Source: Lachnospiraceae bacterium UBA2860 (lineage in GTDB: Bacteria; Bacillota; Clostridia; Lachnospirales; Lachnospiraceae). Taken from it: 26,376 nucleotides of DNA. The notes beneath the pieces are model-generated. The model saw only the letters and a program-made list of their open reading frames with translations, was not told the DNA's origin and ran no database searches. The position numbers and the translations under genes are program-made. The stretch is taken from NCBI GenBank assembly GCA_002350625.1, contig DEFE01000030.1, forward strand, positions 1 through 26,376. The letters are read 5' to 3'. This document shows positions 16,285 through 24,607 of this stretch, in pieces (the first letter of the stretch is position 1; each line of letters begins with the position of its first letter).

Positions 16285-17952
16285 ATGAAAAAACCGGCAT
16301 CACTGATACTTTCCATCTTACTGATTATCTGCCTTGCATTACCGGCTGCCGCCCAGGAAGAAGCAGCCGGAAACGGCCTTGCCGCGGATGTTTGCGTGCT
16401 GTTTACAAGTGACGTGCACTGCGGGGTCGATAAGAACTTTACCTATGCAGGCCTTGCCGCCGCCAGGGAATCAATGAAGGACGCCGGCTACCATGTGCTG
16501 CTCGTAGACAACGGCGATTCGATCCAGGGTGAAACCATGGGAACCCTGACAAGCGGGAAAGCGGTCCTGGACCTTATGAACAAGATCGGATACGACGCGG
16601 TGATTCCCGGCAATCACGAGTTTGATTACGGCATGGACCGCTTCCTTCAGCTTGCGGGCGAGGCGGATTTCCCTTATCTGAGCTGCAACTTTAACAAAGA
16701 AGGCGAGCTTGTATTTCCCCCCTATCACATCTTCACCTTCGACGATGTGAAGATCGCTTTCGTCGGCGTGACGACACCGGAGTCGCTGACTTCTTCAAAT
16801 CCTAAGCATTTTCAGAACGAAGACGGTGAGTACATCTACGGATTTATGCAGGGCGACGACGGCGAACCGCTGTACGAGGCCGTACAGAAGGCGGTGGATG
16901 ACGCGCGCGCTGAAGGCGCGGCCTATGTGGTCCTCCTCGCCCATCTGGGCAATCAGGCTGCATGTATCCCTTATACGTATGCGGATGTGATCTCACACAC
17001 GAACGGGATTGACGCCGTCCTCGACGGGCACAGCCACGACAGTGACAAGTATGTCGTGAAGAATAAAGACGGGGCAGACGTGGTACGGCAGGCCTGCGGA
17101 ACAAAGATGAATGGCATCGGCGTCCTGTGGATCCGGACAGACGGCAGCGTGGACACGGACCTCTACACCTGGAACAACAGTATCTCCGCCCCGGAGCTTC
17201 TCGGCTTCAGGAACGTGATGACAAAAGCCCTTGATGAGGCGAGGGCAGTGGTCGAAGCAGCGGCGGGGGCAGTCATCGGCGAAACGCCGGTGGACTTAAT
17301 CACCTTTGATCCGACAGAGAAAGACCTGGACGGCAATAAACTCCGGCTTGTCCGTCTCTCAGAGACAAATCTGGGCGACCTGTGCGCGGACGCTTTCCGC
17401 AAGGCGACCGGCGCGGATGTGGCCATCATCAATGGCGGTTCTCTCCGCGCGGACATCGCAAAAGGAGAAATCACTAAGAGAAATGTGCTGGATGTCATGC
17501 CTTACGGCAATGACGTCCCGCTCATCAAGGTGACAGGACAGCAGATTCTCGACGCGCTGGAATGGGGCGCGAAGGACGTGCCGGGAGAGTCAGGGAAATT
17601 TCTGCAGGTTTCCGGACTCACCTATGAAATACATGCGGATAAAGACAGCAGCTGTACAGCGGACGAGGACGGTCTCTTTACAGGCGTGACCGGGGAATAC
17701 CGGGTACAGAATGTCATGGTGGGCGGCGTATCCCTGGATCCCGAAAAGGCATATACACTCACGTCCAACAGCTTCATGCTGAAGGACAAAGGCGACGGTT
17801 ACGCGATGTTTGCGGACTGTGAGGAAGTGCCGGGCGGCGGGATCAAAGACGTGCAGGCGGTCATCGACTATCTGGAGGAACTTACGCCGGAAGAGGTCGG
17901 GAATCTGTATGCAGATCCGCATGGCCAGGGGAGAATCACGATCCTGGAATAA
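16285..17952 (+). CDS. secreted bifunctional metallophosphatase/5'-nucleotidase (UshA family)
   Basis: A 555-residue exported enzyme that dephosphorylates extracellular nucleotides to nucleosides and phosphate. The signal peptide MKKPASLILSILLIICLA ends near AAA-QEE. The calcineurin-like metal domain has TSDVHCG (Asp43, His45), DNGDS (75-79), GNHEFDYG (Asn110-His111), LLAHLGN and DGHSHD. The C-terminal 5'-nucleotidase substrate domain has INGGSLRADI and DVMPYGNDV. No LPxTG motif or C-terminal anchor is visible, so it is probably secreted or held loosely at the surface. ATG 16285 follows GAGGTGA. The stop codon lies within the first unit of a 20-bp tandem repeat. Confidence 0.93.
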   Translation: MKKPASLILSILLIICLALPAAAQEEAAGNGLAADVCVLFTSDVHCGVDKNFTYAGLAAARESMKDAGYHVLLVDNGDSIQGETMGTLTSGKAVLDLMNKIGYDAVIPGNHEFDYGMDRFLQLAGEADFPYLSCNFNKEGELVFPPYHIFTFDDVKIAFVGVTTPESLTSSNPKHFQNEDGEYIYGFMQGDDGEPLYEAVQKAVDDARAEGAAYVVLLAHLGNQAACIPYTYADVISHTNGIDAVLDGHSHDSDKYVVKNKDGADVVRQACGTKMNGIGVLWIRTDGSVDTDLYTWNNSISAPELLGFRNVMTKALDEARAVVEAAAGAVIGETPVDLITFDPTEKDLDGNKLRLVRLSETNLGDLCADAFRKATGADVAIINGGSLRADIAKGEITKRNVLDVMPYGNDVPLIKVTGQQILDALEWGAKDVPGESGKFLQVSGLTYEIHADKDSSCTADEDGLFTGVTGEYRVQNVMVGGVSLDPEKAYTLTSNSFMLKDKGDGYAMFADCEEVPGGGIKDVQAVIDYLEELTPEEVGNLYADPHGQGRITILE

Positions 17953-18024
17953 ACGGAATACACCCGGAATAAACGGAATACACCTTGTATAAACGAAATA
18001 CACCTGAAACAAACGGAGTACATA
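17945..18024 (+). repeat. four tandem 20-bp repeats before the ABC exporter
   Basis: Four exact-length units at 17945-17964, 17965-17984, 17985-18004 and 18005-18024. The first two differ by one base (TGGAATAAACGG versus CGGAATAAACGG, both ending AATACACC); the third and fourth are more diverged. The first unit contains the stop codon of the 5'-nucleotidase. The fourth carries the GGAG that acts as Shine-Dalgarno for the TTG start at 18028. Confidence 0.85.
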
Positions 18025-18027
18025 TAT

Positions 18028-19794
18028 TTGGAGCATAAAGAGAGGACATATAGCACAAAGGAGCTGTTCCGGCGGTTTTTCCCCTACTACCGGCCGTATG
18101 GCGCCGTGGTCGCGAAGGATCTCGCGTGCGCTGCGCTGACGACGCTGGCGGAGCTGACGCTGCCGATGATCATCCGGTATCTGACGAACACCGGGATGAA
18201 CGATCTCGCCTCTCTGACGGTCGGGACGGTGCTGCGCCTGGCGCTTCTCTACCTGACGCTGCGCCTGATCGACACGCTGGCAGCCTACTACATGGCCTAT
18301 CAGGGGCATGTGATGGGCACCTACATCGAGACGGATATGCGGAAGGACGCCTACGCGCACCTCCAGAAGCTCTCTTTTACTTACTACAACAACACGAAGA
18401 TCGGGCAGATCATGGGGCGCATCACGAACGACCTCTTTGACGTGACCGAGTTTGCGCACCACTGCCCGGAAGAATTCTTTATCGCCTTCATCAAAGCGGC
18501 CGTGTCCTTCGTGATTCTGGCCGGGATCAGCCTGCCGCTGACGGCGCTTGTCTTTCTGGTCGTGCCTTTCATGACCTATTTCTCGATGAAACAGAACTTC
18601 CGGATGCGCGGCGCATTTGCGAAGCAGCGCAATCAGACCGGTGAGCTCAACGCGCGGATCGAGGACAGCCTGCTCGGCCAGAAGGTCGTGAAGGCATTTA
18701 CGAACGAGGACCTGGAGATCCGGAAGTTCGGCAAAGAAAATGCCGCCTTCTTCGAGATGAAGCGAAATACCTACCGCTACATGGCTTCCTTCCAGATCAC
18801 CGTGCGGCTCTTTGAGGGCCTCATGTATCTGGTCCTGCTCGTTGCGGGCGGTCTCTTCCTCGTCAATGGACAGATCAGGCCCGGCGATCTGGTCGCTTAC
18901 GTCATGTACGTGACGACGATGATCGCGACGATCCGCCGGATCATCGAGTTCGCGGAGCAGTTCCAGAGGGGCATGACCGGCATCGAGCGCTTCCTGCAGA
19001 TCATGGACGCGGACATCGAGATCTTCGACGAGCCGGACGCCAGGGAACTCACGGCACCCGAAGGGCGCATCGAATTTAGAGATGTAAGCTTTGCCTATCC
19101 GGACGATCACAACATCGTGCTCAGGCATCTGAATCTGACCATCGAGCCCGGAGAGAAGGTGGCGATCGTCGGCCCTTCGGGCGGCGGCAAGACCACGATC
19201 TGCAATTTGATCCCGCGCTTCTACGACGTCTCAGAGGGGACGATCCTGCTCGACGGGACGGACATACGGGAATTTACCCTGAAGAGCCTGCGCGGCTCGA
19301 TCGGCATGGTGCAGCAGGATGTGTACCTCTTCTCGGGCACGGTCTATGACAACATTGTCTACGGGCGGCCCGGCGCCTCGATGGAGGAGGTGAAGGAGGC
19401 GGCGAGAAGGGCCGGCGCGGACACGTTCATCGATACGCTCCCGCACGGCTATGGCACCTATATCGGCGAGCGCGGCGTGAAGCTGTCGGGCGGACAGAAG
19501 CAGAGAATCAGTATCGCCCGCATTTTCCTGAAGAACCCGCCGATCATCATCCTGGACGAGGCGACTTCCGCACTCGACAACGAGAGCGAGTACGAGGTGG
19601 CCAAATCTCTGTCAAAGCTCGCGGAAGGGCGGACCACGCTCACGATCGCGCACCGCTTAAGCAGCATCGTGCACTCCGACCGGATCCTCGTCCTCACGGA
19701 CGACGGCATCGAGGAGGAGGGATCCCACGCGCAGCTGATGGAGAAAAAAGGCATGTATTACCAGTTCTACACCAGGGCGAATGAAGTCCGTTAA
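18028..19794 (+). CDS. ABC exporter, fused membrane and ATPase domains (MsbA/BmrA-like)
   Basis: A 588-residue half-transporter that should act as a homodimer or with an unseen partner. Six membrane helices occupy about residues 20-320. The ATPase half has Walker A GPSGGGKTT (382-390), Q-loop VQQDVYLFSGTV, signature LSGGQKQR (486-493), Walker B IIILDEATSALD and the switch His in IAHRLSS. The start is TTG 18028, giving MEHKERTYSTKELFRRF; GGAG at 18014-18017 in the last repeat unit is the only Shine-Dalgarno available. It exports lipids, drugs or peptides in known relatives; the substrate here is unknown. PrsW follows after 15 bases. Confidence 0.93.
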   Translation: MEHKERTYSTKELFRRFFPYYRPYGAVVAKDLACAALTTLAELTLPMIIRYLTNTGMNDLASLTVGTVLRLALLYLTLRLIDTLAAYYMAYQGHVMGTYIETDMRKDAYAHLQKLSFTYYNNTKIGQIMGRITNDLFDVTEFAHHCPEEFFIAFIKAAVSFVILAGISLPLTALVFLVVPFMTYFSMKQNFRMRGAFAKQRNQTGELNARIEDSLLGQKVVKAFTNEDLEIRKFGKENAAFFEMKRNTYRYMASFQITVRLFEGLMYLVLLVAGGLFLVNGQIRPGDLVAYVMYVTTMIATIRRIIEFAEQFQRGMTGIERFLQIMDADIEIFDEPDARELTAPEGRIEFRDVSFAYPDDHNIVLRHLNLTIEPGEKVAIVGPSGGGKTTICNLIPRFYDVSEGTILLDGTDIREFTLKSLRGSIGMVQQDVYLFSGTVYDNIVYGRPGASMEEVKEAARRAGADTFIDTLPHGYGTYIGERGVKLSGGQKQRISIARIFLKNPPIIILDEATSALDNESEYEVAKSLSKLAEGRTTLTIAHRLSSIVHSDRILVLTDDGIEEEGSHAQLMEKKGMYYQFYTRANEVR

Positions 19795-19809
19795 AAGAGG
19801 AGACTGCGT

Positions 19810-20685
19810 ATGTTTTATCTGGCACTGCTTCCGGCGATCCTGCTGATCGCTTATATCTGCAAAAAGGATAAGATCGAGAAGGAGCCTGCGGGGCTTCTGG
19901 TCAGTCTGTTCTTCCTGGGCGGGGTGATGATCGTTCCGGCCGGCTTTCTGGAAATGCTGACGGCTCAGTTCCTTGAGCCGTATCTCATCCGGGGTACTTA
20001 CCTCATGATCGCGCTCGAGAATTTCCTGCTCGTCGCGCTCATCGAGGAGGGGTTTAAGCTCATCGCGCTCAAGCTCCGCACCTGGAGGGACCCCGCATTT
20101 AATTATCTCTTCGACGGCGTCGTCTACGCGGTGATCGTCTCGCTGGGCTTTGCCGCGGTTGAAAATGTGCTGTATCTCACGGGAGGCACCTTCGGCCTTG
20201 CAGTGATGCGGGGACTTCTGTCCGTGCCGGGGCACGCGATCGACGGCGTCTTCATGGGCGCCTGCTACGGTCTCGCGAAGGAGAGCGAGGTCCACGGGAA
20301 CAATGCGGGCAAGGCGGGACACATGTTCCTCGCGCTGCTTGTGCCGACGCTCGTTCACGGCTTCTACGATTTCTGCCTGAGCACGGAAAACGATACGTTC
20401 TTCCTCATCTTCATTGTGTTCGAGATCGTGGTCACGATCTACGCGGTGTGCAAGGTGAACCGGCTCTCGCGGAATGACAGATCACTCTATGCGGGTGTGG
20501 ATTCGCTGACGTATGGCAACGGCAGGGGCGGAAGAATGGCATCGTCCTCAGAAAACAGGGCGGCGGCAGAAAGCGAAAGCCGGGAAACACAGGCTTCGCC
20601 GTATACATCTGTCCACAGTTTCGAGGTCGGAAAGAAGAACGTGGAAAATATGTTTGAGGTGGGCCGGGGGCGGAGACGCCGCTGA
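19810..20685 (+). CDS. prsW: PrsW-family intramembrane metalloprotease
   Basis: A 291-residue multi-pass protein with the PrsW/CPBP-like catalytic motifs: EEGFK (79-83), FDGVVYAVIVSLGFAAVEN and PGHAIDGVFMG, supplying the Glu and His residues thought to bind zinc. In Bacillus PrsW starts cleavage of the anti-sigma factor RsiW; no sigma/anti-sigma pair is visible here, so the target is unknown. After the last helix there is an unusual hydrophilic tail of about 70 residues, Ser/Glu-rich and ending RGRRRR. ATG 19810 follows GAGGAG, 15 bases after the ABC exporter. Confidence 0.88.
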   Translation: MFYLALLPAILLIAYICKKDKIEKEPAGLLVSLFFLGGVMIVPAGFLEMLTAQFLEPYLIRGTYLMIALENFLLVALIEEGFKLIALKLRTWRDPAFNYLFDGVVYAVIVSLGFAAVENVLYLTGGTFGLAVMRGLLSVPGHAIDGVFMGACYGLAKESEVHGNNAGKAGHMFLALLVPTLVHGFYDFCLSTENDTFFLIFIVFEIVVTIYAVCKVNRLSRNDRSLYAGVDSLTYGNGRGGRMASSSENRAAAESESRETQASPYTSVHSFEVGKKNVENMFEVGRGRRRR

Positions 20686-20691
20686 ATGATC

Positions 20692-20720
20692 TTGACAGCG
20701 CCGAAGGCAAGTGGCAAAAT
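20692..20720 (+). promoter_or_regulatory. possible promoter of guaA
   Basis: A perfect TTGACA (20692-20697) lies 17 bases before CAAAAT (20715-20720), a weak -10. It begins just after the prsW stop. A small CGGGA/TCCCG hairpin follows. I see no purine-riboswitch core or other known leader before guaA. Confidence 0.35.
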
Positions 20721-20802
20721 GTGGGACATAAAAAAAACGGGAACAAATCCCGGCGAAAACAAGCCATTTAAGGCTCATATGGAAAAAAGAGGAGGAAGGT
20801 AC

Positions 20803-21789
20803 ATGCCGGACAGAAGACCAGAGAACATGGAACGCATCACCACCCCTGCACTCGCGGAGGCATTCATCGAAGAGCAGCTTAAAGAACTGCGCGCGCAGAT
20901 CGGCGACAAGAAGGTCCTGCTCGCCCTCTCCGGAGGCGTGGACTCCTCTGTGGTCGCAGCGCTTCTCATCAAGGCTGTCGGACAGCAGCTCGTCTGTGTC
21001 CATGTCAATCACGGCCTTCTGAGAAAAGGAGAGCCGGAGCAGGTCATCTCGGTTTTCCGCGATACGCTCGGCGCGAACCTCATCTATGTCGATGCGGTCG
21101 ACCGCTTCCTTGACAAGCTTGCCGGCATTTCCGATCCGGAACAGAAGCGCCACATCATCGGCGAGGAATTCATCGATGTCTTCGCGGATGAAGCGAGAAA
21201 GCTTGACGGCGTGGATTTCCTCGCGCAGGGGACGATCTGGCCGGACATCCTCGAAAGCGAGGGCGGCATCAAGGCGCACCACAATGCAGGCGGCCTGCCG
21301 GAGGACATCGCGTCCCGCTTCGAGCTCGTCGAGCCGGTGAAGATCCTCTTCAAGGACGAGGTCAGAGAAGTCGGCCGCGCGCTGGGGCTTCCGGCGAATA
21401 TGGTCGACCGCCAGCCGTTCCCGGGGCCGGGACTCGGCGTCAGATGCCCGGGCGCGATCACACGCGACCGCCTCGAGGCCGTGAGAGAGTCGGACGCCAT
21501 CCTCAGAGAGGAATTTGCGAAGAACGGACTGGAAGGCAAGGTGTGGCAGTACTTTACGGTCGTCCCGGATTTCAAATCCACCGGCGTGAAGGACGGCAAG
21601 AGAACCTTTGACTGGCCCTGCATCATCCGCGCGATCAATACGACGGATGTCATGGAGGTGACGGTGGAGCACCTTCCGGCGGAGCTTATCGACCATCTGG
21701 TGAGAAGGATTACGACCGAGGTGCCGGGGATTAACAGAGTGCTCTTTGACTATACGCCGAAGCCGCCGGCAACGGTTGAGTACGAATAA
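20803..21789 (+). CDS. guaA: GMP synthase, ATP-pyrophosphatase part only (no glutaminase domain)
   Basis: A 328-residue protein for the last step to GMP: ATP-dependent amination of XMP. It has the PP-loop SGGVDSS (43-49), HNAGGLPEDI, KDEVREVG, the XMP-binding QPFPGPGLGVR and the dimerisation tail ending KPPATVEYE. Usual bacterial GuaA has about 510-525 residues, with an N-terminal class I glutamine amidotransferase of ~190 residues. That domain is absent, and the sequence upstream encodes prsW, not a broken glutaminase. It therefore looks like the archaeal-type split subunit (GuaAb) and needs a separate GATase or free ammonia. ATG 20803 is chosen because GAGGAGGAAGG precedes it; ATG 20779 lacks a site. 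Its 3' end is a known insertion target for integrative elements. Confidence 0.9.
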   Translation: MPDRRPENMERITTPALAEAFIEEQLKELRAQIGDKKVLLALSGGVDSSVVAALLIKAVGQQLVCVHVNHGLLRKGEPEQVISVFRDTLGANLIYVDAVDRFLDKLAGISDPEQKRHIIGEEFIDVFADEARKLDGVDFLAQGTIWPDILESEGGIKAHHNAGGLPEDIASRFELVEPVKILFKDEVREVGRALGLPANMVDRQPFPGPGLGVRCPGAITRDRLEAVRESDAILREEFAKNGLEGKVWQYFTVVPDFKSTGVKDGKRTFDWPCIIRAINTTDVMEVTVEHLPAELIDHLVRRITTEVPGINRVLFDYTPKPPATVEYE

Positions 21790-21847
21790 ATAAGAGCGTC
21801 CGGGAAACGGCTTAAAATAAGGCTTCCTGAGTCCTCATGGGTCGATT

Positions 21848-21866
21848 TGATAACAAAATGATAACA
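21848..21866 (+). repeat. direct repeat TGATAACA x2, candidate integrase arm or attachment-region sites
   Basis: TGATAACA occurs at 21848-21855 and 21859-21866, an 11-bp period (about one helical turn), followed by TTGATATT. It lies in the AT-rich 277-base gap between guaA and the XRE gene. This gap also has a TTGCGGG/CCCGCAA hairpin (21903-21921) and no gene that I can support. Confidence 0.35.
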
Positions 21867-21950
21867 TTTGATATTCTGCTTTTATTCTGACAGGCGGAAG
21901 GCTTGCGGGTTTAGCCCGCAAACTGAGCGCAACAAATCAGAAGAAATAAC

Positions 21951-22008
21951 AAGAGCAGGGTCTCTCTGAACTATGAACGGTTCGGATTGATCCTGCTCTT
22001 TTTGTTTG
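21951..22008 (+). terminator. rightward terminator-like structure
   Basis: AAGAGCAGG (21951-21959) pairs with CCTGCTCTT (21992-22000), followed by TTTG-TTTG. The 32-base loop holds a smaller GAAC/GTTC pairing. Read rightward it could stop transcription from guaA into the element, where the next gene is on the opposite strand. Confidence 0.4.
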
Positions 22009-22066
22009 CCTGGGAGGACATGCATGAATACGGTGAAAATGAGAAGGCCATAGGAAGAAAATGAAA

Positions 22067-22555
22067 TCAGAGAGAGCTTTCCGGCGGCACCTTGGCTGTA
22101 AGTACAGAGGTCCCGTCATTGGGAAAGTTATAACGCCAGTGATCATACTCTTCCTTCGTGATCCTGCCATGTATGTATTTCTCCTTCATGGAGTACCAGT
22201 CATCCAAGTACTGCCAGAGGTTGGTTCCCGGCTGCGTGACGAACTTGTCCAGATGCAGACAGGTGACATCATCGATGCGATCGATAGTAAGGCCATAAAT
22301 GTCCTCCAGGGTAAAAAGGGTATGGAGCAGGCCTTTGTATGTATCTATATCCGGGACAGTAAGTGCTTCCGGGACAACGCCAAAGACATCCGCCATAGAC
22401 TGCGTAAGTTCCGCTTTGGGCTTACGGGAATTGTTTTCATATTGAGCAATGCGGACATCTGCCCCTTTTTCATCAAAACCAAGAAGCTGCCCCAGGGCAT
22501 TCATGGTCAGATTGCATCGCCTGCGAAAGAAGTTGATCCGTTCTCCGATTGCCAT
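22067..22555 (-). CDS. XRE-family repressor of the mobile element
   Basis: A 162-residue protein on the minus strand. Residues 1-65 form a Cro/C1-type helix-turn-helix (MAIGERINFFRRR..., then IAQYENNSRKPKAEL); the rest is a family-variable ligand or oligomerisation part. The start at 22555 is chosen because AAGGAG lies at correct spacing; an upstream in-frame ATG at 22606 lacks one. It is divergent from the excisionase-integrase genes, with CACTAA/TTAGTG half-sites between, the usual arrangement for an element repressor that also controls itself. The C-terminal region has no recognisable protease motif. Confidence 0.82.
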   Translation of the reverse strand: MAIGERINFFRRRCNLTMNALGQLLGFDEKGADVRIAQYENNSRKPKAELTQSMADVFGVVPEALTVPDIDTYKGLLHTLFTLEDIYGLTIDRIDDVTCLHLDKFVTQPGTNLWQYLDDWYSMKEKYIHGRITKEEYDHWRYNFPNDGTSVLTAKVPPESSL

Positions 22556-22610
22556 GATAGTTTCTCCTTCTTTGAGTGAATGTCCAACTATGATGAAGTA
22601 TATCAAAAAT

Positions 22611-22734
22611 GCTTAGTGTACGCAATATAAAATTAAATAAAAATAATTAGAAAAGATAGCATGAAACACTTGACACTAAATAAATATGTATAGTATACTC
22701 CGTGTCAGGAGCACTAAACAAATACACTTAGTGC
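22611..22734. promoter_or_regulatory. operator half-sites and xis-int promoter in the divergent control region
   Basis: TTGACA (22670-22675) and TATACT (22694-22699) with an 18-base spacer form a strong rightward promoter. Four CACTAA/TTAGTG half-sites surround it: 22613-22618, 22674-22679 (overlapping the -35), 22712-22717 and 22728-22733. The last two lie in a perfect GCACTAA/TTAGTGC inverted repeat with a 10-base spacer (22711-22734). The leftmost is near the likely start of repressor transcription. The remaining leader 22735-22915 holds no gene and no RNA class I recognise. Confidence 0.6.
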
Positions 22735-22915
22735 AAGGCGAATACATAACCAAATAGCTATCCGGACAGAGATAAACCGCCTAGACTTTTCAAGAAGAAA
22801 ACGAGCGCCTTTTAGGACGACACAGCACCGAAAAGGGGATTTGCCTGTCAGGAAACTGATCCGGGGAGAATAGCGCGCAGCACATTAAAATCACAAAGAC
22901 GAAAGGATAAAAAGA

Positions 22916-23131
22916 ATGACAGAAAGAATGTTTATGAAAGCAGATGAGGTTGCTGAGGTTTTAGAGGTGTCGAAACCATATGCTTACAAGCTGATCCGGC
23001 AGATGAACAAGGAACTGAGAGCAAAAGGGTGTCTGGTGATTGCCGGGAGAGTGGACCGCAGATATTTTTACGACAATTTCTACGGAGACAGAATGGACAG
23101 GCGAAAGGAGGGGGCAAATGCCGGCGTATAA
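22916..23131 (+). CDS. excisionase-like small HTH protein
   Basis: A 71-residue protein with a MerR/excisionase-type helix-turn-helix: FMKADEVAEVLEVSKPYAYKLIRQMN, then a wing ending RVDRRYFYDNFYG. Proteins of this kind are regularly encoded just before tyrosine integrases in clostridial elements and act as excision factors or directionality regulators. ATG 22916 follows AAAGGAT. Its 3' end overlaps the integrase start by 14 bases, so the two are translationally coupled. Confidence 0.75.
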   Translation: MTERMFMKADEVAEVLEVSKPYAYKLIRQMNKELRAKGCLVIAGRVDRRYFYDNFYGDRMDRRKEGANAGV

Positions 23132-24269
23132 AGATAAAAACGGTACCTGGTATGCGATGGTTCGGTATACGGACTGGCGTGGGGAAAAGAAGCAGAAATG
23201 CCAAAGAGGTTTTGAAACCAAAAGGGATGCTCTGGCTTGGGAAACGCAGTTCAAACTGCAGAAACGGGCAGATATTGACATGACGCTGGAAAGCTTTTAT
23301 GAGCTTTACAGGGAGGATATCAGGCCCAGGCTGAAAGAAAACACCTGGATTACAAAGGAAAGCATTATCGAAGGAAAAATTCTCCCCTATCTGGGCAAAC
23401 GCAGGCTTTCCGAGATCACGGCCAAAGACATCGTTGATTGGCAGAATACTGTAATGCAGCTGCCGGGGACTGGCGGAAAGCCGTTGTCTTCTACCTTTAT
23501 GAAATCGATTCATGCACAGCTCTCTGCCATGTTTAACCATGCCATCCGTTATTATCAGCTGCCGGTCAATCCGGCCCGTATCGCAGGCAGCATTGGCAAA
23601 GAGGAATTCAAGGAAATGAAATTCTGGACGAAGGAAGAGTATTTGAAATTCGCTGAGGTCATAATGGAGAAACCCATCTATTATTATGCTTTTGAGGTAC
23701 TCTACTGGACTGGCATTCGAGAGGGCGAGCTGCTGGCTTTGACACCGGAGGACTTTGATTTCGATAAGAAAATGCTTCGGATCAACAAATCATATCAGAG
23801 GCTTCGAGGCAAAGATGTTATCACAACTCCGAAAACGGATGCCGGTGTGCGAATGATTGCGATTCCGGATTTCCTCTGTGAGGAAATGAAGGATTGCCTG
23901 AAGCTGTACTATGACATTCATTCTTCGGACCGGATCTTTCCTATGACGAAATACGGACTTTGCCGGAACATGGAATCCGGAAGCAAGGCTGCCGGTGTCA
24001 AGAGGATCCGCATTCATGATCTTCGTCATTCCCATGTATCTCTTCTGATCAATCAGGGCTTCAGCGCTTTTGAGATTGGAAAGAGAGTCGGACATAGCAG
24101 CGAAAAGGTCACTTACCGCTATGCACATCTGTTTCCGAATAAGCAGGCGGACATGGCAGAATTTCTGGAAAACCAGCGATTGCCGGAAACCGAAAACAGA
24201 CAAAGCAACTCTTTGAACCATGATAAACGCGCTAACGGCGGAGAAGGAGGAAAAAAGAATGTCAGCTAA
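23118..24269 (+). CDS. int: tyrosine site-specific integrase
   Basis: A 383-residue integrase that should insert and excise the element. It has an N-terminal AP2-like arm-binding region (YKDKNGTWYAMVRYTDWRG), a SAM-like core-binding domain (about 55-160) and the catalytic domain. Catalytic residues are Arg201 (TGIREGEL), the Lys in TPKTDAGVR, His300 and Arg303 (HDLRH), His326 (GHSS) and Tyr335 (YRYAH). The set is complete, so the enzyme looks active. ATG 23118 follows AAAGGAGGGGG, is inside the excisionase gene and is preferred over an in-frame ATG at 23040. The C-terminal tail is hydrophilic and overlaps the next gene by 11 bases. Confidence 0.95.
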   Translation: MPAYKDKNGTWYAMVRYTDWRGEKKQKCQRGFETKRDALAWETQFKLQKRADIDMTLESFYELYREDIRPRLKENTWITKESIIEGKILPYLGKRRLSEITAKDIVDWQNTVMQLPGTGGKPLSSTFMKSIHAQLSAMFNHAIRYYQLPVNPARIAGSIGKEEFKEMKFWTKEEYLKFAEVIMEKPIYYYAFEVLYWTGIREGELLALTPEDFDFDKKMLRINKSYQRLRGKDVITTPKTDAGVRMIAIPDFLCEEMKDCLKLYYDIHSSDRIFPMTKYGLCRNMESGSKAAGVKRIRIHDLRHSHVSLLINQGFSAFEIGKRVGHSSEKVTYRYAHLFPNKQADMAEFLENQRLPETENRQSNSLNHDKRANGGEGGKKNVS

Positions 24270-24591
24270 AAATATGGACAGGCAGGGAAGATGGAGGTCA
24301 GTCACGGTAGCTTTTCGGGTATCTCCTGAAGAAGATATGCTCATCGACTCAGCGGTGAGAGTGTCCGGATTAACCAAACAGGATTATATAATCCGGAAGC
24401 TCACGGACCGGGAGGTGGTAGTTCAAGGGAATCCGAAGGTTTATAGGGGACTCTTGCTGGAAATGCGGGCGATATTGGATGAACTGAGGAGAATCCTTGA
24501 GGGGCAGACGGTAAATGAAGATCTTTTAACCCGAATCGATCTCATCACTTCTGTCATGATCGGGATGCAAAAGGAAGATGGTAGCTTATGA
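24259..24591 (+). CDS. small MobC-like / ribbon-helix-helix mobilisation protein
   Basis: A 110-residue protein starting at ATG 24259 behind GAAGGAGG. The centre (VTVAFRVSPEEDMLIDSAVRVSGLTKQDYIIRKL) is the ribbon-helix-helix-like core seen in MobC and related relaxosome accessory proteins. The second half is helical and Leu/Ile-rich. It overlaps the integrase end and precedes the RepA-like ATPase. Direct role in mobilisation is inferred from similarity and context. Confidence 0.6.
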   Translation: MSAKNMDRQGRWRSVTVAFRVSPEEDMLIDSAVRVSGLTKQDYIIRKLTDREVVVQGNPKVYRGLLLEMRAILDELRRILEGQTVNEDLLTRIDLITSVMIGMQKEDGSL

Positions 24592-24607
24592 GAAAGGGAA
24601 AATGCGT

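Noticed and set aside
17945..18024. CRISPR array
   Set aside because: The 20-bp units are directly adjacent without spacers.
21790..21950. tRNA gene as integration site
   Set aside because: No cloverleaf or T-loop sequence is present; guaA is the neighbouring conserved gene.
22061..22579. A + strand open frame over the XRE gene
   Set aside because: The minus strand encodes a clear helix-turn-helix with a good ribosome site; the + strand frame has no family features.
24578..24607. Upstream ATGs (24578, 24602) as start of the RepA-like ATPase
   Set aside because: Purine-rich ribosome sites lie too close to these codons; ATG 24608 has proper spacing.
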